Assembly: GCF_005405125.1 (NCBI RefSeq)
Contig: NZ_BJDL01000008.1
Coordinates: forward strand, 62,001 to 126,000
Source: Lactiplantibacillus songbeiensis
Lineage (GTDB): Bacteria; Bacillota; Bacilli; Lactobacillales; Lactobacillaceae
Direction of reading: 5' to 3'
DNA: 64,000 bases
Positions 54,855 to 63,922 of the stretch are shown in pieces (within the stretch, counting starts at the first letter, position 1; each line of letters begins with the position of its first letter). The translations under genes and the position numbers were made by a program. Under the pieces are notes generated by a model. It saw nothing but the letters and a program-made list of their open reading frames with translations, was not told where the DNA came from and ran no database searches.

Positions 54855-55784
54855 TTAAATCATTTTCCCAAGATTCGTATAATGCTGCCAACAGTAACTG
54901 CGTACAAACTCGACAAATCGATGCACAGACGGTGTCATAAAGCGGTTCTGCTTCACGACCATATACATCTGGTGGTTCAACTGGTTATCAGCCAAATGCC
55001 GTAACCGGATATGGTTTTGGTCCAATAACGGCAAGTAAGGCATTAAAGCGACCCCGAGGCCATATTGCACGAAGCCGGCCATGGTGTGATCTTCTTCCAC
55101 TTCATACAAAATCTGCGGCTCAACATTGGCTGTCTGCAAGATCTGGTCAATTAAAGGGCGTAAACCACTGTTTTTCGAGAAAATAATCATTGGGTAGGCA
55201 GCTAAGTCAGCGACGGTTAGCTGGTCTTTACGCGCTAGGTCACTGTCAGCGGGGACGGCGCCCATGATTTCTTGTTGGACGATTGGGATGAACTCGAAGC
55301 GGTTTTCAGTATCTTGTTCACCTAGCTTAGCAACGTGTGAGGCAATCACCACGTCGTACTTTTCATCATCTAAATCTTGTAGTAAATGGCCAGAGTTACT
55401 TTGCCCCATTGTAAAGGTGATTTCATGGTTATTGGTCTGACCTTTAAAGTTTGTCACCAGCTCCGGCACTAACTGTTGGCCCATGGTATAAGTGAAGCCA
55501 AAGTTAACGTGGCCTTGGTTGGGATCCATTAATTGACTGATTAAATCATTACCTTGTGATAAATCATTTAAGCAAGCGGTTACATACTTTAAGTAGAGAT
55601 CGCCAAGTTGTGTAAGCTTGATATTGCGGCCATCCGGTTCAAATAATGGCACGCCGAGTTCGTCTTCGAGCTTCTTGATGGCATAACTTAATGACGGTTG
55701 CGAAATACCAAGGTTTTCCGCGGCCTGCGACATGTGCTGGGTTCGAGCAAGTTCTTTGAAAAAAATTAGGTGGCGTAAGTTCAT
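54855..55784 (-). CDS. LysR family regulator of the quinate/shikimate cluster
   Basis: 309 aa. MNLRHLIFFKELARTQHMSQAAENLGISQPSLSYAIKKLEDELGVPLFE near 1-49 is the LysR HTH; the C-terminal part is a substrate-binding-like effector domain. Divergent from the dehydrogenase gene with a 141-nt AT-rich gap that must hold its sites. By LysR custom it activates the cluster in response to a pathway intermediate (inference). Confidence 0.92.
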   Translation of the reverse strand: MNLRHLIFFKELARTQHMSQAAENLGISQPSLSYAIKKLEDELGVPLFEPDGRNIKLTQLGDLYLKYVTACLNDLSQGNDLISQLMDPNQGHVNFGFTYTMGQQLVPELVTNFKGQTNNHEITFTMGQSNSGHLLQDLDDEKYDVVIASHVAKLGEQDTENRFEFIPIVQQEIMGAVPADSDLARKDQLTVADLAAYPMIIFSKNSGLRPLIDQILQTANVEPQILYEVEEDHTMAGFVQYGLGVALMPYLPLLDQNHIRLRHLADNQLNHQMYMVVKQNRFMTPSVHRFVEFVRSYCWQHYTNLGKMI

Positions 55785-55925
55785 TGGCGCATCTCCTTAT
55801 GAACGATAGATATTTTTTATTGATTAAACAACGTATCCCTATTTAATATAATAAATGAAACTGCTAACATAGCAAGTGAATTAGGTAACAATTTAACATT
55901 TAAATAAAATTAGGAGTGATTTGAA

Positions 55926-56798
55926 ATGACGGAACGAATCGATGGACACACAATTTTAATTGGCTTGATGGCTTATCCAATCAGACATTCAATGTCACCA
56001 ACCATGCACAATAACGCGTTTGCTAAGTTGGGATTGAACTATGCTTACCTGGCTTTTGAAGTGACTAATGAGACGTTACCGGCCGCGATTCAATCCATTC
56101 GGACCTTGGATATGCGCGGTTCCAATATTTCAATGCCTAATAAGCAAAAAGTGATTCCACTCCTCGACAAGCTCGATCCAGCGGCTAAGATGATCGGTGC
56201 GGTCAATACGATTGTTAACGACGACGGAATTTTAACCGGTTACACGACTGATGGTATCGGGTTTATGAAGTCATTGGACGACGAAGGGTTGGACATTCGT
56301 GGCCATAAGATGACCTTAGCTGGTGCGGGTGGTGCCGGAACGGCGATTGCGGTTCAAGCTGCTTTAGATGGTGTCAGTGAAATGTCTATTTTCAACCGGC
56401 ATGATGCCTCATGGGAAAATGCCAAACGTAACGTTGACTTACTCAATGAGAAGACCAACTGCAAGGCGACCCTACATGAATTGGAAAATCGCGATGATTT
56501 AAAGGCTGAAATTGCCGATTCGTTTATTTATACGGATGCGACTGGTGTTGGGATGAAGCCACTTGAAAATGAAACCTTGGTCACTGACCCAAGCTGGTTC
56601 CGCAAAGATTTAATCGTGTTTGATACTGTCTATGCACCACGGACGACCAAGCTCATGCAAGTGGCTGAACAAGCTGGTGTGGCACATGTCTTTAACGGTC
56701 TCGGTATGATGCTCGAACAAGGCGCTGCTGCCTTCAAGCTCTGGACGGGTAAAGAAATGCCAGTTGACTATATTCGTAACATCTTATTCAACGACTAA
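55926..56798 (+). CDS. Quinate/shikimate dehydrogenase (YdiB-like AroE family)
   Basis: 290 aa. GLMAYPIRHSMSPTMHNNAF near 14-33 (substrate-binding Ser pair), NISMPNKQ near 67-74 with the catalytic Lys, AVNTIVNDDGILTGYTTDG near 97-115 and AGAGGAGTAIAVQAAL near 130-145 (nucleotide loop). The SMPNKQ motif is that of E. coli YdiB, an NAD(P)-dependent quinate/shikimate dehydrogenase, rather than the biosynthetic AroE form. As in E. coli it is followed by aroD. AGGAG precedes the ATG. Confidence 0.9.
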   Translation: MTERIDGHTILIGLMAYPIRHSMSPTMHNNAFAKLGLNYAYLAFEVTNETLPAAIQSIRTLDMRGSNISMPNKQKVIPLLDKLDPAAKMIGAVNTIVNDDGILTGYTTDGIGFMKSLDDEGLDIRGHKMTLAGAGGAGTAIAVQAALDGVSEMSIFNRHDASWENAKRNVDLLNEKTNCKATLHELENRDDLKAEIADSFIYTDATGVGMKPLENETLVTDPSWFRKDLIVFDTVYAPRTTKLMQVAEQAGVAHVFNGLGMMLEQGAAAFKLWTGKEMPVDYIRNILFND

Positions 56799-56819
56799 AC
56801 GAGAGGAGTCATGTTAATC

Positions 56820-57581
56820 ATGACACAACCAGTTAAACTAAGAAATATTCAATTGGGCGCTGATCGCCCGAAACTCGCCGTGCCAATTACCGGTCGTAGC
56901 TTAACGGCGTTGTTGCGGCAACTAAAACCCATCGTGGCTGAAAAGCCTGATTTGGTGGAATGGCGCATCGATTACTTTGAAGATGTGACAAATCCAGAAA
57001 AATTAGTGGCTGCCGGCCAACAGATTCGACAAGCGATTGGTGAGATTGCCTTGTTAACGACTTTTCGGACGCAAGGTGAAGGTGGGGCGTTGTTATTGCC
57101 CACTGAAGCTGACTACTTTAAGATTTGCCAAACGGTGATTGATGGTGGTTTTACCGATGCCCTTGATGTGGAACGCTATCATGACGAAACGGCCGTTAAA
57201 CAAACCGTTGTAGCGGCTCACGCTAAAAAGATCGTCATCGTGATGAGTAACCACGATTTTCAAGCGACGCCCAGTGTGACGGAAATCGTCGAGCGTCTGA
57301 CCGGGATGGCCGAACTTGGCGCCGATGTGCCGAAGATTGCGGTGATGCCCCAATCGGTTGATGATGTGTTAGCGTTACTCACGGCTACCAACCAAGCGCG
57401 GCAGAAGTTAACGCAACCGTTGATTACGATGTCGATGGGTGACCTGGGGAAAGTCTCTCGGGTTGCCGGTGAAGTCTTTGGGTCCTGCTTATCCTTTGCG
57501 ACCGTTGGGGCTGGCTCAGCGCCCGGCCAAGTTGCGCTGGAACGGTTACGGCCAATGCTGCAAACGTTGAAGCTTAGTTAG
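56820..57581 (+). CDS. aroD: Type I 3-dehydroquinate dehydratase AroD
   Basis: 253 aa from the ATG at 56820, with GAGAGGAG 12 nt upstream; the ATG at 56811 is too close to it. Class I DHQase features are DLVEWRIDYFE near 43-53 (EWR motif), TFRTQGEGG near 80-88, catalytic His in IVMSNHDFQATPS near 140-152, Schiff-base Lys in PKIAVMPQS near 166-174 and SMGDLGKVSRVAGEVFGS near 204. Interconverts 3-dehydroquinate and 3-dehydroshikimate. Second gene of the cluster. Confidence 0.93.
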   Translation: MTQPVKLRNIQLGADRPKLAVPITGRSLTALLRQLKPIVAEKPDLVEWRIDYFEDVTNPEKLVAAGQQIRQAIGEIALLTTFRTQGEGGALLLPTEADYFKICQTVIDGGFTDALDVERYHDETAVKQTVVAAHAKKIVIVMSNHDFQATPSVTEIVERLTGMAELGADVPKIAVMPQSVDDVLALLTATNQARQKLTQPLITMSMGDLGKVSRVAGEVFGSCLSFATVGAGSAPGQVALERLRPMLQTLKLS

Positions 57582-57592
57582 GAGGTATCGTG

Positions 57593-58546
57593 GTGGCCGT
57601 GCAGAAAAAGTATTTATCGCAATTTACGATGTTCGGTACGGTCGTTACGATCACGTTATTTGCCCCGAACCAGCCGCTAATTGAACAGGTTTATGACTAT
57701 TTGGTCAAGATGGATCAGACGTTTTCGATGAACCGGCCTGATTCTGAATTAATGCGGATCAATCAACAGGCTGGTCATGCGCCAGTCACTGTCAGTTCGA
57801 CTTGTTTTGAACTGATTCAAACGGCCATCACGGCTAGTCGGGACTATCAGGATAGCTTTAATGTGCTGATTGGTCCGTTAGTCAAGTTATGGCAGATTGG
57901 GTTTGGTGGTCAACAAGTGCCACCGCAGTCCGCGATTCAAGCGCGACTGGCCTTAATGAACCCAGCTGACGTGCAACTGGATGCCGTTAGACAGACAGTC
58001 TGGTTAACCAAGCCCGGCATGATGCTGGACTTAGGTGCGATTGCCAAGGGCTACTTTGCTGATCAGGTGATTTTACAATTACAACAAGCGGGCGTGACCC
58101 ACGCGATTGTGAATTTGGGTGGTAACGTCAAAATATTGGGTGAAAATCCACTGACGCCGACTGGGCAGTGGGTCGTCGGGATTCAAGCCCCTAAAGCCCC
58201 GCGTGGTTATCCGGCCTTGCAGTTAGTGACACCGGCTAAAACGGTCGTTACTTCGGGTATCTTTGAGCGTTATTTTAAGGTTGGAACTAAGCTTTACCAT
58301 CATATCTTAGATCCGCAGACTGGCTATCCGGTTGAAAAGCCGATTGAACAAGTCTCAATCGTGACGACCAGTTCAACCTTAGCTGAAATTTTATCAACGG
58401 TGGCCTTTTTTAAGGGCGCGACGGCAGGTCGGCAGTTAATTGACCGGCTACCGAACGTTGAAGCTATCTTTATTGATCAAAACCAACAGATTCAAACAAC
58501 GGCTGGTCTCCAGCATTTGAGTGAAGGAGTGTACGCATATGAGTGA
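57593..58546 (+). CDS. apbE: FAD:protein FMN transferase ApbE
   Basis: 317 aa from the GTG at 57593 (AGGAGG 7 nt upstream); a GTG three bases earlier is also possible. FSMNRPDSELMRINQQ near 43-58, MMLDLGAIAKGYFADQ near 143-158, VNLGGNVKILG near 174-184 and VTSGIFERYFKVGTKLYHHILDPQTGYPV near 219-247 are ApbE signatures. Attaches FMN to the Ser/Thr of S/T-GA-T motifs. No signal peptide, so it acts in the cytoplasm. Overlaps the reductase gene, whose DTISGAT site is the evident substrate. Confidence 0.92.
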   Translation: MAVQKKYLSQFTMFGTVVTITLFAPNQPLIEQVYDYLVKMDQTFSMNRPDSELMRINQQAGHAPVTVSSTCFELIQTAITASRDYQDSFNVLIGPLVKLWQIGFGGQQVPPQSAIQARLALMNPADVQLDAVRQTVWLTKPGMMLDLGAIAKGYFADQVILQLQQAGVTHAIVNLGGNVKILGENPLTPTGQWVVGIQAPKAPRGYPALQLVTPAKTVVTSGIFERYFKVGTKLYHHILDPQTGYPVEKPIEQVSIVTTSSTLAEILSTVAFFKGATAGRQLIDRLPNVEAIFIDQNQQIQTTAGLQHLSEGVYAYE

Positions 58547-60839
58547 CACAAAACAAATTAAAGGCCAAGCGATGGGCCATAACGGCATCATCAACTATGA
58601 AGTTGATGTTGACGATAATAAAATTGAAGATTTGAAAATTTTAAAGCATTCTGAAACATCTGGTATTTTTAATCAAGTCATTGATAAACTAAAAAAAAGT
58701 GTGATTACCGAACAATCCTTTAATGTGGATACCATTAGTGGCGCAACGGTCATGACCCAAGCTTTATTGGATTCTGCTAAAAAGGCGGTCAAGGCAGCCG
58801 ATGTGCAGTTAACGGCGGCACCAAAAGCGGCTAAGACTACCGCAACGACACATTTAAGTGCCGATGTCGTGGTTATTGGCGGTGGCGAAGCTGGGTTAGT
58901 AGCTGGTTGTCGGGCTTTAACTAAGGGCGAATCTGTTATCTTAGTAGAAAAGAATGGCTATCTCGGTGGTGCCACCATTTTAAACGGCTCCAATGTGACT
59001 GCAACTGGGTCAAAAGTGGCGACCAAGATTTTTGGTGACAACCATGATACCCCCCAAGCTTTGGCGGATGATGTGGCGCGCGAAAGTAAACACACAAATT
59101 ATCCAGCAATGACGGCTGTCATGGTCAACAACATTGGTCCGGCAATTGATTTTATTAGTGACTTTGCTGGGTTGGCTTATCAAAAAGCGCAAACGCAAAC
59201 GCCAGAACATTCGATTAATCGGCAGATTGAGCTTCCAACCGCTAGCAGCTATGAGCTGATTCAAAAGGTGTCAAAAGCCTTCAATGATCATGGTGGCAAG
59301 ACGCTACTGGATACACGGGTTGAAGGGCTGACGTTTAATCGTCAGGGTGAGCTCAATGGCTTAACCGCTGTTCAACATGCAACCCCGGTTAAGATCAAGG
59401 CCCGTTCGATTGTTTTAGCCACAGGTGGTCATGGTGCCAGCCAAAAGATGCGGGGGGCTGAAAGTCAGGGCTTAGACTATTATGGTCCAATGACCTCGAC
59501 TGGTGATGCTTATGGGTTTAACAGCAAATTAAACCTGCAAACCCATGATTTAGGCTGGTATAAAGTCTATCCGCATGGGGTTGAAGTTGAACCCGGCGTG
59601 GCGAAGTTGACCACGTATGCGTCGAAGAAAGCCACGGATATGGGGGCGTTATACGTCAATACTAAGGGCCAACGGATTGTGAATGAGTCCGCGGTCTATA
59701 GTGACTTCCGTGATGCTATCTTGGCGCAACCTGATAAAGTCGCGTTTATGTTAATGGACGAACGGACTTGGAAACAAGTCTATGACTTATTAGTCTTACA
59801 TGACTTTACGGCTAATGAAATTCAAGGCTTCTTTGATCACCAAGATAAAACACCAATTTTTGTTAAAGGTGATTTGGCAACCGTTGCTAAATCAGCTGGT
59901 ATTGATGCTGATGCGTTGCAAAAGACGGTAACGGCGTATCAAGGCTATGCGAAAGCGGGTCAAGATCCCGACTTCAACCGTGATGCCCAATACTTGCATT
60001 CATTTGATGGCGATACTTATTATTTGGTTGAGCAACGCGGGCGGTTTGCAACGACGCTCGGTGGTTATTCGGTCACTACGCCGGACTTACAACTCGTTAC
60101 TAAAGATGCCGTTCCAGTTGCAAACTATTATGCGGCTGGTGAAGTGGCAGGCGGTGCGAATGGTCATGATTCAATGCCAAGTATGATGAACACTTGGGGC
60201 ATCTCCTCAGGTTATGTGGCCGGAGCTGCAGCGAGCGCCAATGCTGACCGGCAAAAAGCGGCTGGGCAGACGGATCTAAATGTCGTCGGTCTCATGGGAA
60301 CGAATGCGACGAAGTCCTATAATCGGACGCTATTGCAGGCAATGCAGAACTTATTCGGTGACCAAGTTAACTTTGAGATTGCCGAAATTAGCGATGTCCC
60401 GTTGTTCCGAGAAGATGATGTCGATGCAGAACCAGCGAACGTCACTGCTTTGTGTCAACAGATTGATGCGGCTGATGGGGTTGTAATTGCGGTGCCGGAA
60501 TATGATCATGCGATTCCGGCGGCGTTAAAGAGTACCTTGGAATGGCTCTCTTGCCAAGAACATCCCTTTAAAGATAAACCGGTCATGATTGTTGGGACGT
60601 CCTTGGGGATTCAAGGGACGGTTCGCGCCCAAATGAACTTACGGCAAATCCTAGATTCACCCGGGGTCAATGCCAAAGTCCTGCCTGGCAATGAATTTAT
60701 GTTGCCACAAGCTGCTGACAAATTCGATGACCAAGGCCATTTGAATGATGCCGGGAGTGAAGCGTTCTTAAAACAGTGCTTTAACAACTTCTTGACGTTT
60801 ATCGAAACTGATGAAGCTGCGCCAGTAATGGCAAATTAA
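58539..60839 (+). CDS. Flavinylated FMN/FAD fumarate reductase-like enzyme with C-terminal FMN reductase domain
   Basis: 766 aa from the ATG at 58539 with AAGGAG upstream. Domain 1 (about 1-85) is FMN_bind, with flavinylation site FNVDTISGATVMTQAL near 63-78. Domain 2 (about 105-575) is FAD_binding_2: VVVIGGGEAGLVAGCRAL near 111-128, VLATGGHGASQKM near 292 and AAGEVAGGANG near 530. Domain 3 (about 585-760) is an NADPH-dependent FMN reductase (VVGLMGTNATKSYNRTLL, AVPEYDHAIPAALKS). The layout is that of cytosolic acceptor reductases for C=C bonds (fumarate, urocanate, hydroxycinnamate). The neighbours suggest a shikimate-pathway enoate as acceptor. Confidence 0.88.
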   Translation: MSDTKQIKGQAMGHNGIINYEVDVDDNKIEDLKILKHSETSGIFNQVIDKLKKSVITEQSFNVDTISGATVMTQALLDSAKKAVKAADVQLTAAPKAAKTTATTHLSADVVVIGGGEAGLVAGCRALTKGESVILVEKNGYLGGATILNGSNVTATGSKVATKIFGDNHDTPQALADDVARESKHTNYPAMTAVMVNNIGPAIDFISDFAGLAYQKAQTQTPEHSINRQIELPTASSYELIQKVSKAFNDHGGKTLLDTRVEGLTFNRQGELNGLTAVQHATPVKIKARSIVLATGGHGASQKMRGAESQGLDYYGPMTSTGDAYGFNSKLNLQTHDLGWYKVYPHGVEVEPGVAKLTTYASKKATDMGALYVNTKGQRIVNESAVYSDFRDAILAQPDKVAFMLMDERTWKQVYDLLVLHDFTANEIQGFFDHQDKTPIFVKGDLATVAKSAGIDADALQKTVTAYQGYAKAGQDPDFNRDAQYLHSFDGDTYYLVEQRGRFATTLGGYSVTTPDLQLVTKDAVPVANYYAAGEVAGGANGHDSMPSMMNTWGISSGYVAGAAASANADRQKAAGQTDLNVVGLMGTNATKSYNRTLLQAMQNLFGDQVNFEIAEISDVPLFREDDVDAEPANVTALCQQIDAADGVVIAVPEYDHAIPAALKSTLEWLSCQEHPFKDKPVMIVGTSLGIQGTVRAQMNLRQILDSPGVNAKVLPGNEFMLPQAADKFDDQGHLNDAGSEAFLKQCFNNFLTFIETDEAAPVMAN

Positions 60840-60850
60840 TAATAATTCCT

Positions 60851-60897
60851 AATAACGCTCGTTATATCGACTAATTCGGTGTGACGAGCGTTATTTA
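60851..60897 (+). terminator. Terminator of the quinate/shikimate operon
   Basis: Perfect 12-bp stem AATAACGCTCGT/ACGAGCGTTATT, 12 nt after the stop. Confidence 0.85.
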
Positions 60898-60928
60898 GTT
60901 ACGCTTGGTACTAGTTGAAATTGTGCTT

Positions 60929-61298
60929 GCCGGTTGGATTCCAAAACGCTGGAACGTCATGGCCCATTTTGAAGCCTCAAACCCGATCTTCAAAACTGAC
61001 GTTGGCCTAAATCCGAGTAGATCATTCGCACTAGGGCCAACGACACGGCTGAGTATTTTAGGAACCAATCTCTCGGCTAAATGACTGAACTAAAAATAAT
61101 CAATCGTTAATTTTTTAATATCTGTTAATTAACGACGGGCGGGCCATAATTGGCTCAGTGGTGTCGTTTATCTTGGTCGGTGATTTTCCGGCCTTAGATA
61201 AAGCCCGACTTTCGAGACCGCACTTTGGCTCGAAAACGCGGCCACCACGTTCCAGCCGGTTCTGGCCCAACCAGAGTGGCAATTTAAGCCAACTAGCA
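60929..61298 (+). repeat. Dispersed intergenic repeat, copy C (two modules)
   Basis: Same two-module order and orientation as copy A: left module with CCGGTTGGATTCCAAAACG and TTTTAGGAACCAAT (about 60929-61080), right module with GGCCATAATTGGCT, TTTATCTTGGTCGG.. and CCAGCCGGTTCTGG (about 61137-61298). Arms are less perfect than in copy A, showing drift. Fills the gap of about 600 nt before the GGDEF gene. Confidence 0.75.
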
Positions 61299-61432
61299 TC
61301 AAGCGTATTTAGTTACTTGGATTTACGATTAATTTTGCACGTTTAACTTGGTCACTAACGATAAGTGACCATTTCGTGTTACTATAGTTGTTGACTATAT
61401 TTAGGATTTAATCACACAACGAGGTATTCAAT

Positions 61433-62626
61433 GTGCAAATTGATCAACATTTAGTGCTGTTTTTCGAAGCTATTTTTAATATGAAAACAGTTATCATTGC
61501 GTTTATGACGACTGGCTTGATTGCCTTAATGTCAGTAGGAACATATATTTTAGAACATCGGGCGTTAAAAATTCGCCGACGCCGTTTTACTTGGACTGTT
61601 CATGTGGTTGAGACGGCAAGTGTCTTGTTGAGTATGCTGATTATTCGATCGACGTTTTACGCGATCAATGATGGCTCGGTCTTGACTTGGTCTTACGCGA
61701 CCGCGCAACTAACGATTTTGTTATTTGCGTTATATACGATGTGGGGCCCAGCAATTGGTATGCTGAATATCATCATGCCGGTCTTCATCTACAGCCAAGG
61801 GATCTACTTAGGGTCTAGTTGGCGGTATGCACCGATCTTCGCCGTTATGGTGACTCTACTGATTGCTGGAATCGTTTATTTTGCCTGGCATCGAACGGAA
61901 GTGATGGCTTCCAAGTGGCAGTATTTCTTATTACAAGCGATTTATGGGGGCACTTGGTGGTTCATTATCTGGGCGATTCATCCGTTTAACCTGTTCTTTA
62001 CTGTCTTGATGTTAGTCATCTTTATGGCTTACATTGGGGCATTACATCGGGGAATTCAGTGGATGAGCCGCGTGTTGGAACGCTATTCGGCGTTAAGTCA
62101 GCAAGTTAACTTCGATGAGTTAACCGGTGTCCGTAATCGTGGTAATTTTGATACGGTGAAAGCTGAAGTGTTTGAAGTGTATCGTAAACGGACGCGTAAT
62201 CCAATTACGATGGCAATGTTTGATATTGATCACTTTAAGCAATTCAATGACTTGCATGGTCACACGACTGGTGATGCGGTCTTGAAGTATGTGGCACAGC
62301 ATTTTGAGCAAGAACTGTTGGCCCAACAAACGCATGGCGAATTGTTTCGATATGGTGGGGAAGAATTTGTCGTCATTTTCCGGTCGGTAGCCGTGACTGA
62401 AGCGGCGGCCATTGTTTCGTCGATTCGTTCGGATTTACAACAACGAACGTTGGATTTTGATGGTCAAGCCTTGCATATTACGGTTTCGTTTGGAGTCTCT
62501 CAATTACAACCAGAGGATCAAACGTTTAGTGATTGGTTTGCCCGGGTTGATCATTATTTGTATCAATCGAAGCAAGCTGGTCGTAATCGGGTCACCGTTG
62601 AAGGTAAAACCTTGATCACTAATTAA
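61433..62626 (+). CDS. Membrane-bound GGDEF diguanylate cyclase
   Basis: 397 aa, GTG start with CGAGG upstream. Residues 15-205 form about six membrane segments with short loops (5TM-5TMR-like sensor). The GGDEF domain follows: FDELTGVRNRGNFD near 224-237, MFDIDHFKQFNDLHGHTTGDAVLKYV near 261-286 and the active-site loop FRYGGEEFVVIF near 304-315 (GGEEF, so active). A partial RXXD I-site is not evident. Produces c-di-GMP. Single gene between repeat copies C and D. Confidence 0.92.
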   Translation: MQIDQHLVLFFEAIFNMKTVIIAFMTTGLIALMSVGTYILEHRALKIRRRRFTWTVHVVETASVLLSMLIIRSTFYAINDGSVLTWSYATAQLTILLFALYTMWGPAIGMLNIIMPVFIYSQGIYLGSSWRYAPIFAVMVTLLIAGIVYFAWHRTEVMASKWQYFLLQAIYGGTWWFIIWAIHPFNLFFTVLMLVIFMAYIGALHRGIQWMSRVLERYSALSQQVNFDELTGVRNRGNFDTVKAEVFEVYRKRTRNPITMAMFDIDHFKQFNDLHGHTTGDAVLKYVAQHFEQELLAQQTHGELFRYGGEEFVVIFRSVAVTEAAAIVSSIRSDLQQRTLDFDGQALHITVSFGVSQLQPEDQTFSDWFARVDHYLYQSKQAGRNRVTVEGKTLITN

Positions 62627-62659
62627 AACTTGAACCGCTGACAGTTAGTTGGCAGTTTT

Positions 62660-62843
62660 TTGTTCGTCTAAGTCTGATAAAGATACTCACACTAAGGTCA
62701 ACGATACGGCTAAGTTAACTGGTGAAAAATCATCAGTCGGTTGTAGCTGCTCACTAATTAACGTCGGGTGGGCTAGAATTGGCTCGCAAACGTGGCCACC
62801 ACGTTCCAGCCGATTCTGGACTAACCAGAGTGGCAGTTTAATC
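62660..62843 (+). repeat. Dispersed intergenic repeat, copy D (degenerate)
   Basis: Fragments of both modules remain: ACACTAAGGTCAACGATACGGCT of the left and GGCTAGAATTGGCTCG with CCACGTTCCAGCCGATTCTGG of the right; the internal TTTATCTAAGTCGG hairpin is deleted. Shortest and most eroded copy. Confidence 0.7.
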
Positions 62844-62865
62844 CGATTATTAAGCGCTAATCAAA

Positions 62866-62881
62866 TGTTCCACGTGAAACA
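62866..62881. other. parS site 4 (ParB-binding)
   Basis: TGTTCCACGTGAAACA is an exact match to TGTTNCACGTGAAACA. Confidence 0.8.
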
Positions 62882-62926
62882 AAACGACCTCGCAATTGAG
62901 TTAAAACTCAGTTGCGAGGTCGTTTT
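62881..62926. terminator. Bidirectional terminator
   Basis: AAAACGACCTCGCAA.TGAGTT pairs with AACTCA.TTGCGAGGTCGTTTT, adjoining parS site 4 and the small gene on the minus strand. Confidence 0.85.
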
Positions 62927-62935
62927 GTTTCGTGA

Positions 62936-63166
62936 TTAAAGCCGACTATTGTAGATCAAAAAGCTAATATAGCAATGATCGCCGTCGGGTAAGTCATAAC
63001 CGGTATTTTGGTTAGTCCCGTCGTTTTCATGTAAAACGACGAATTCGCCAGAACCGTAATCTTGGTCATTTAAATAATTGACCAAGCGTTCGTCACATTC
63101 GGCTAAAGTCTTACCGGTAACGACGCGACGGTTCCAGCCACGGTGAATGGCCCCATTTGGATTCAT
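62936..63166 (-). CDS. Small conserved-looking protein of unknown function
   Basis: 76 aa from the ATG at 63166, with GGAG 8 nt upstream; four extra codons from a TTG are less likely. Compact acidic protein (GWNRRVVTGKTLAECDERLV, then LPDGDHCYISFLIYNSRL) with no motif I recognise. It follows the ABC ATPase gene by 21 nt and may be the last gene of that operon. Confidence 0.6.
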   Translation of the reverse strand: MNPNGAIHRGWNRRVVTGKTLAECDERLVNYLNDQDYGSGEFVVLHENDGTNQNTGYDLPDGDHCYISFLIYNSRL

Positions 63167-63187
63167 CAAGTTCTCCAACTCCTTAAG

Positions 63188-63919
63188 TTATAAAGTCATC
63201 AATTGCGCTTGGCGTTCTGGCTGGGTGGCAAGCACACTGCCAGCGACGTCCGCGTCAATTTGGTGGGCAGAATTAAATATAATGAAACGTTGACCAACAG
63301 CTTGAACTTGTTGGAAGTTATGGCTGGCCATAATAATGGTCTTACCAGCCGTTTGTAAACGTGATAGTAACGTTAGCAATTGTTGTTGGGCAGCAATTGT
63401 CAGCCCGTTCAATGGCTCGTCTAATAATAGCACACTCGGATTCAAGGCCAAGACACTGGCTAAAGCGACCCGCTTTTTTTCACCACCAGAAAGCTGATAG
63501 GGAACTCGTTCGCGTAGTTCGGTACAATCCGTTAATGCTAAACAGTCAGTGACCCGTTGTGACACTTCGGCGGTACTAAGGCCTAGCTGGCGCGGCCCAA
63601 AGGCAACTTCTTCAGCGACCGAGGGATTGAACAGTTGAACGTCCGTATTTTGAAAAACGAGGCCGATTTGCTGATGCAATTGTTGCCGTTTGGTGGCATC
63701 ACTCAAATAATCAGCCGTAATTACCTGGTCATTAAAGAGATAAGTCCCGGCACTGGCAGTAGCCAGGCCACTGAGAATTCGTAGTAAAGTCGACTTGCCG
63801 GAACCATTGGGGCCCAGTAAGCAGACAAATTCCCCAGCTTGAATCGTTAAGTCTAAATGATCAAGGCCACGAGTGTTGGGATAGTTGTAACTCAGTTGTT
63901 CTAAAGTCATCAACGGCAT
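63188..63919 (-). CDS. ECF/cobalt-type ABC transporter ATP-binding protein
   Basis: 243 aa. Walker A LLGPNGSGKSTLLRIL near 33-48, Q-loop VFQNTDVQLFNPSVAEEVAFGPRQLGL near 88-114 (typical of CbiO/EcfA), signature LSGGEKKRVALASVLAL near 143-159, Walker B VLLLDEPLNGL near 163-173 and switch His in MASHN near 195-199. GGAGG precedes the ATG. The gene upstream on the same strand encodes the T component. Substrate (cobalt, nickel or a vitamin) is undecided. Confidence 0.92.
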   Translation of the reverse strand: MPLMTLEQLSYNYPNTRGLDHLDLTIQAGEFVCLLGPNGSGKSTLLRILSGLATASAGTYLFNDQVITADYLSDATKRQQLHQQIGLVFQNTDVQLFNPSVAEEVAFGPRQLGLSTAEVSQRVTDCLALTDCTELRERVPYQLSGGEKKRVALASVLALNPSVLLLDEPLNGLTIAAQQQLLTLLSRLQTAGKTIIMASHNFQQVQAVGQRFIIFNSAHQIDADVAGSVLATQPERQAQLMTL

Positions 63920-63922
63920 TAG

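Noticed and set aside
61158-61346. Open frame shared with 46386-46634 (minus) that looks conserved
   Set aside because: Both lie inside the dispersed intergenic repeat; the similarity is repeat-derived and no ribosome site precedes either.
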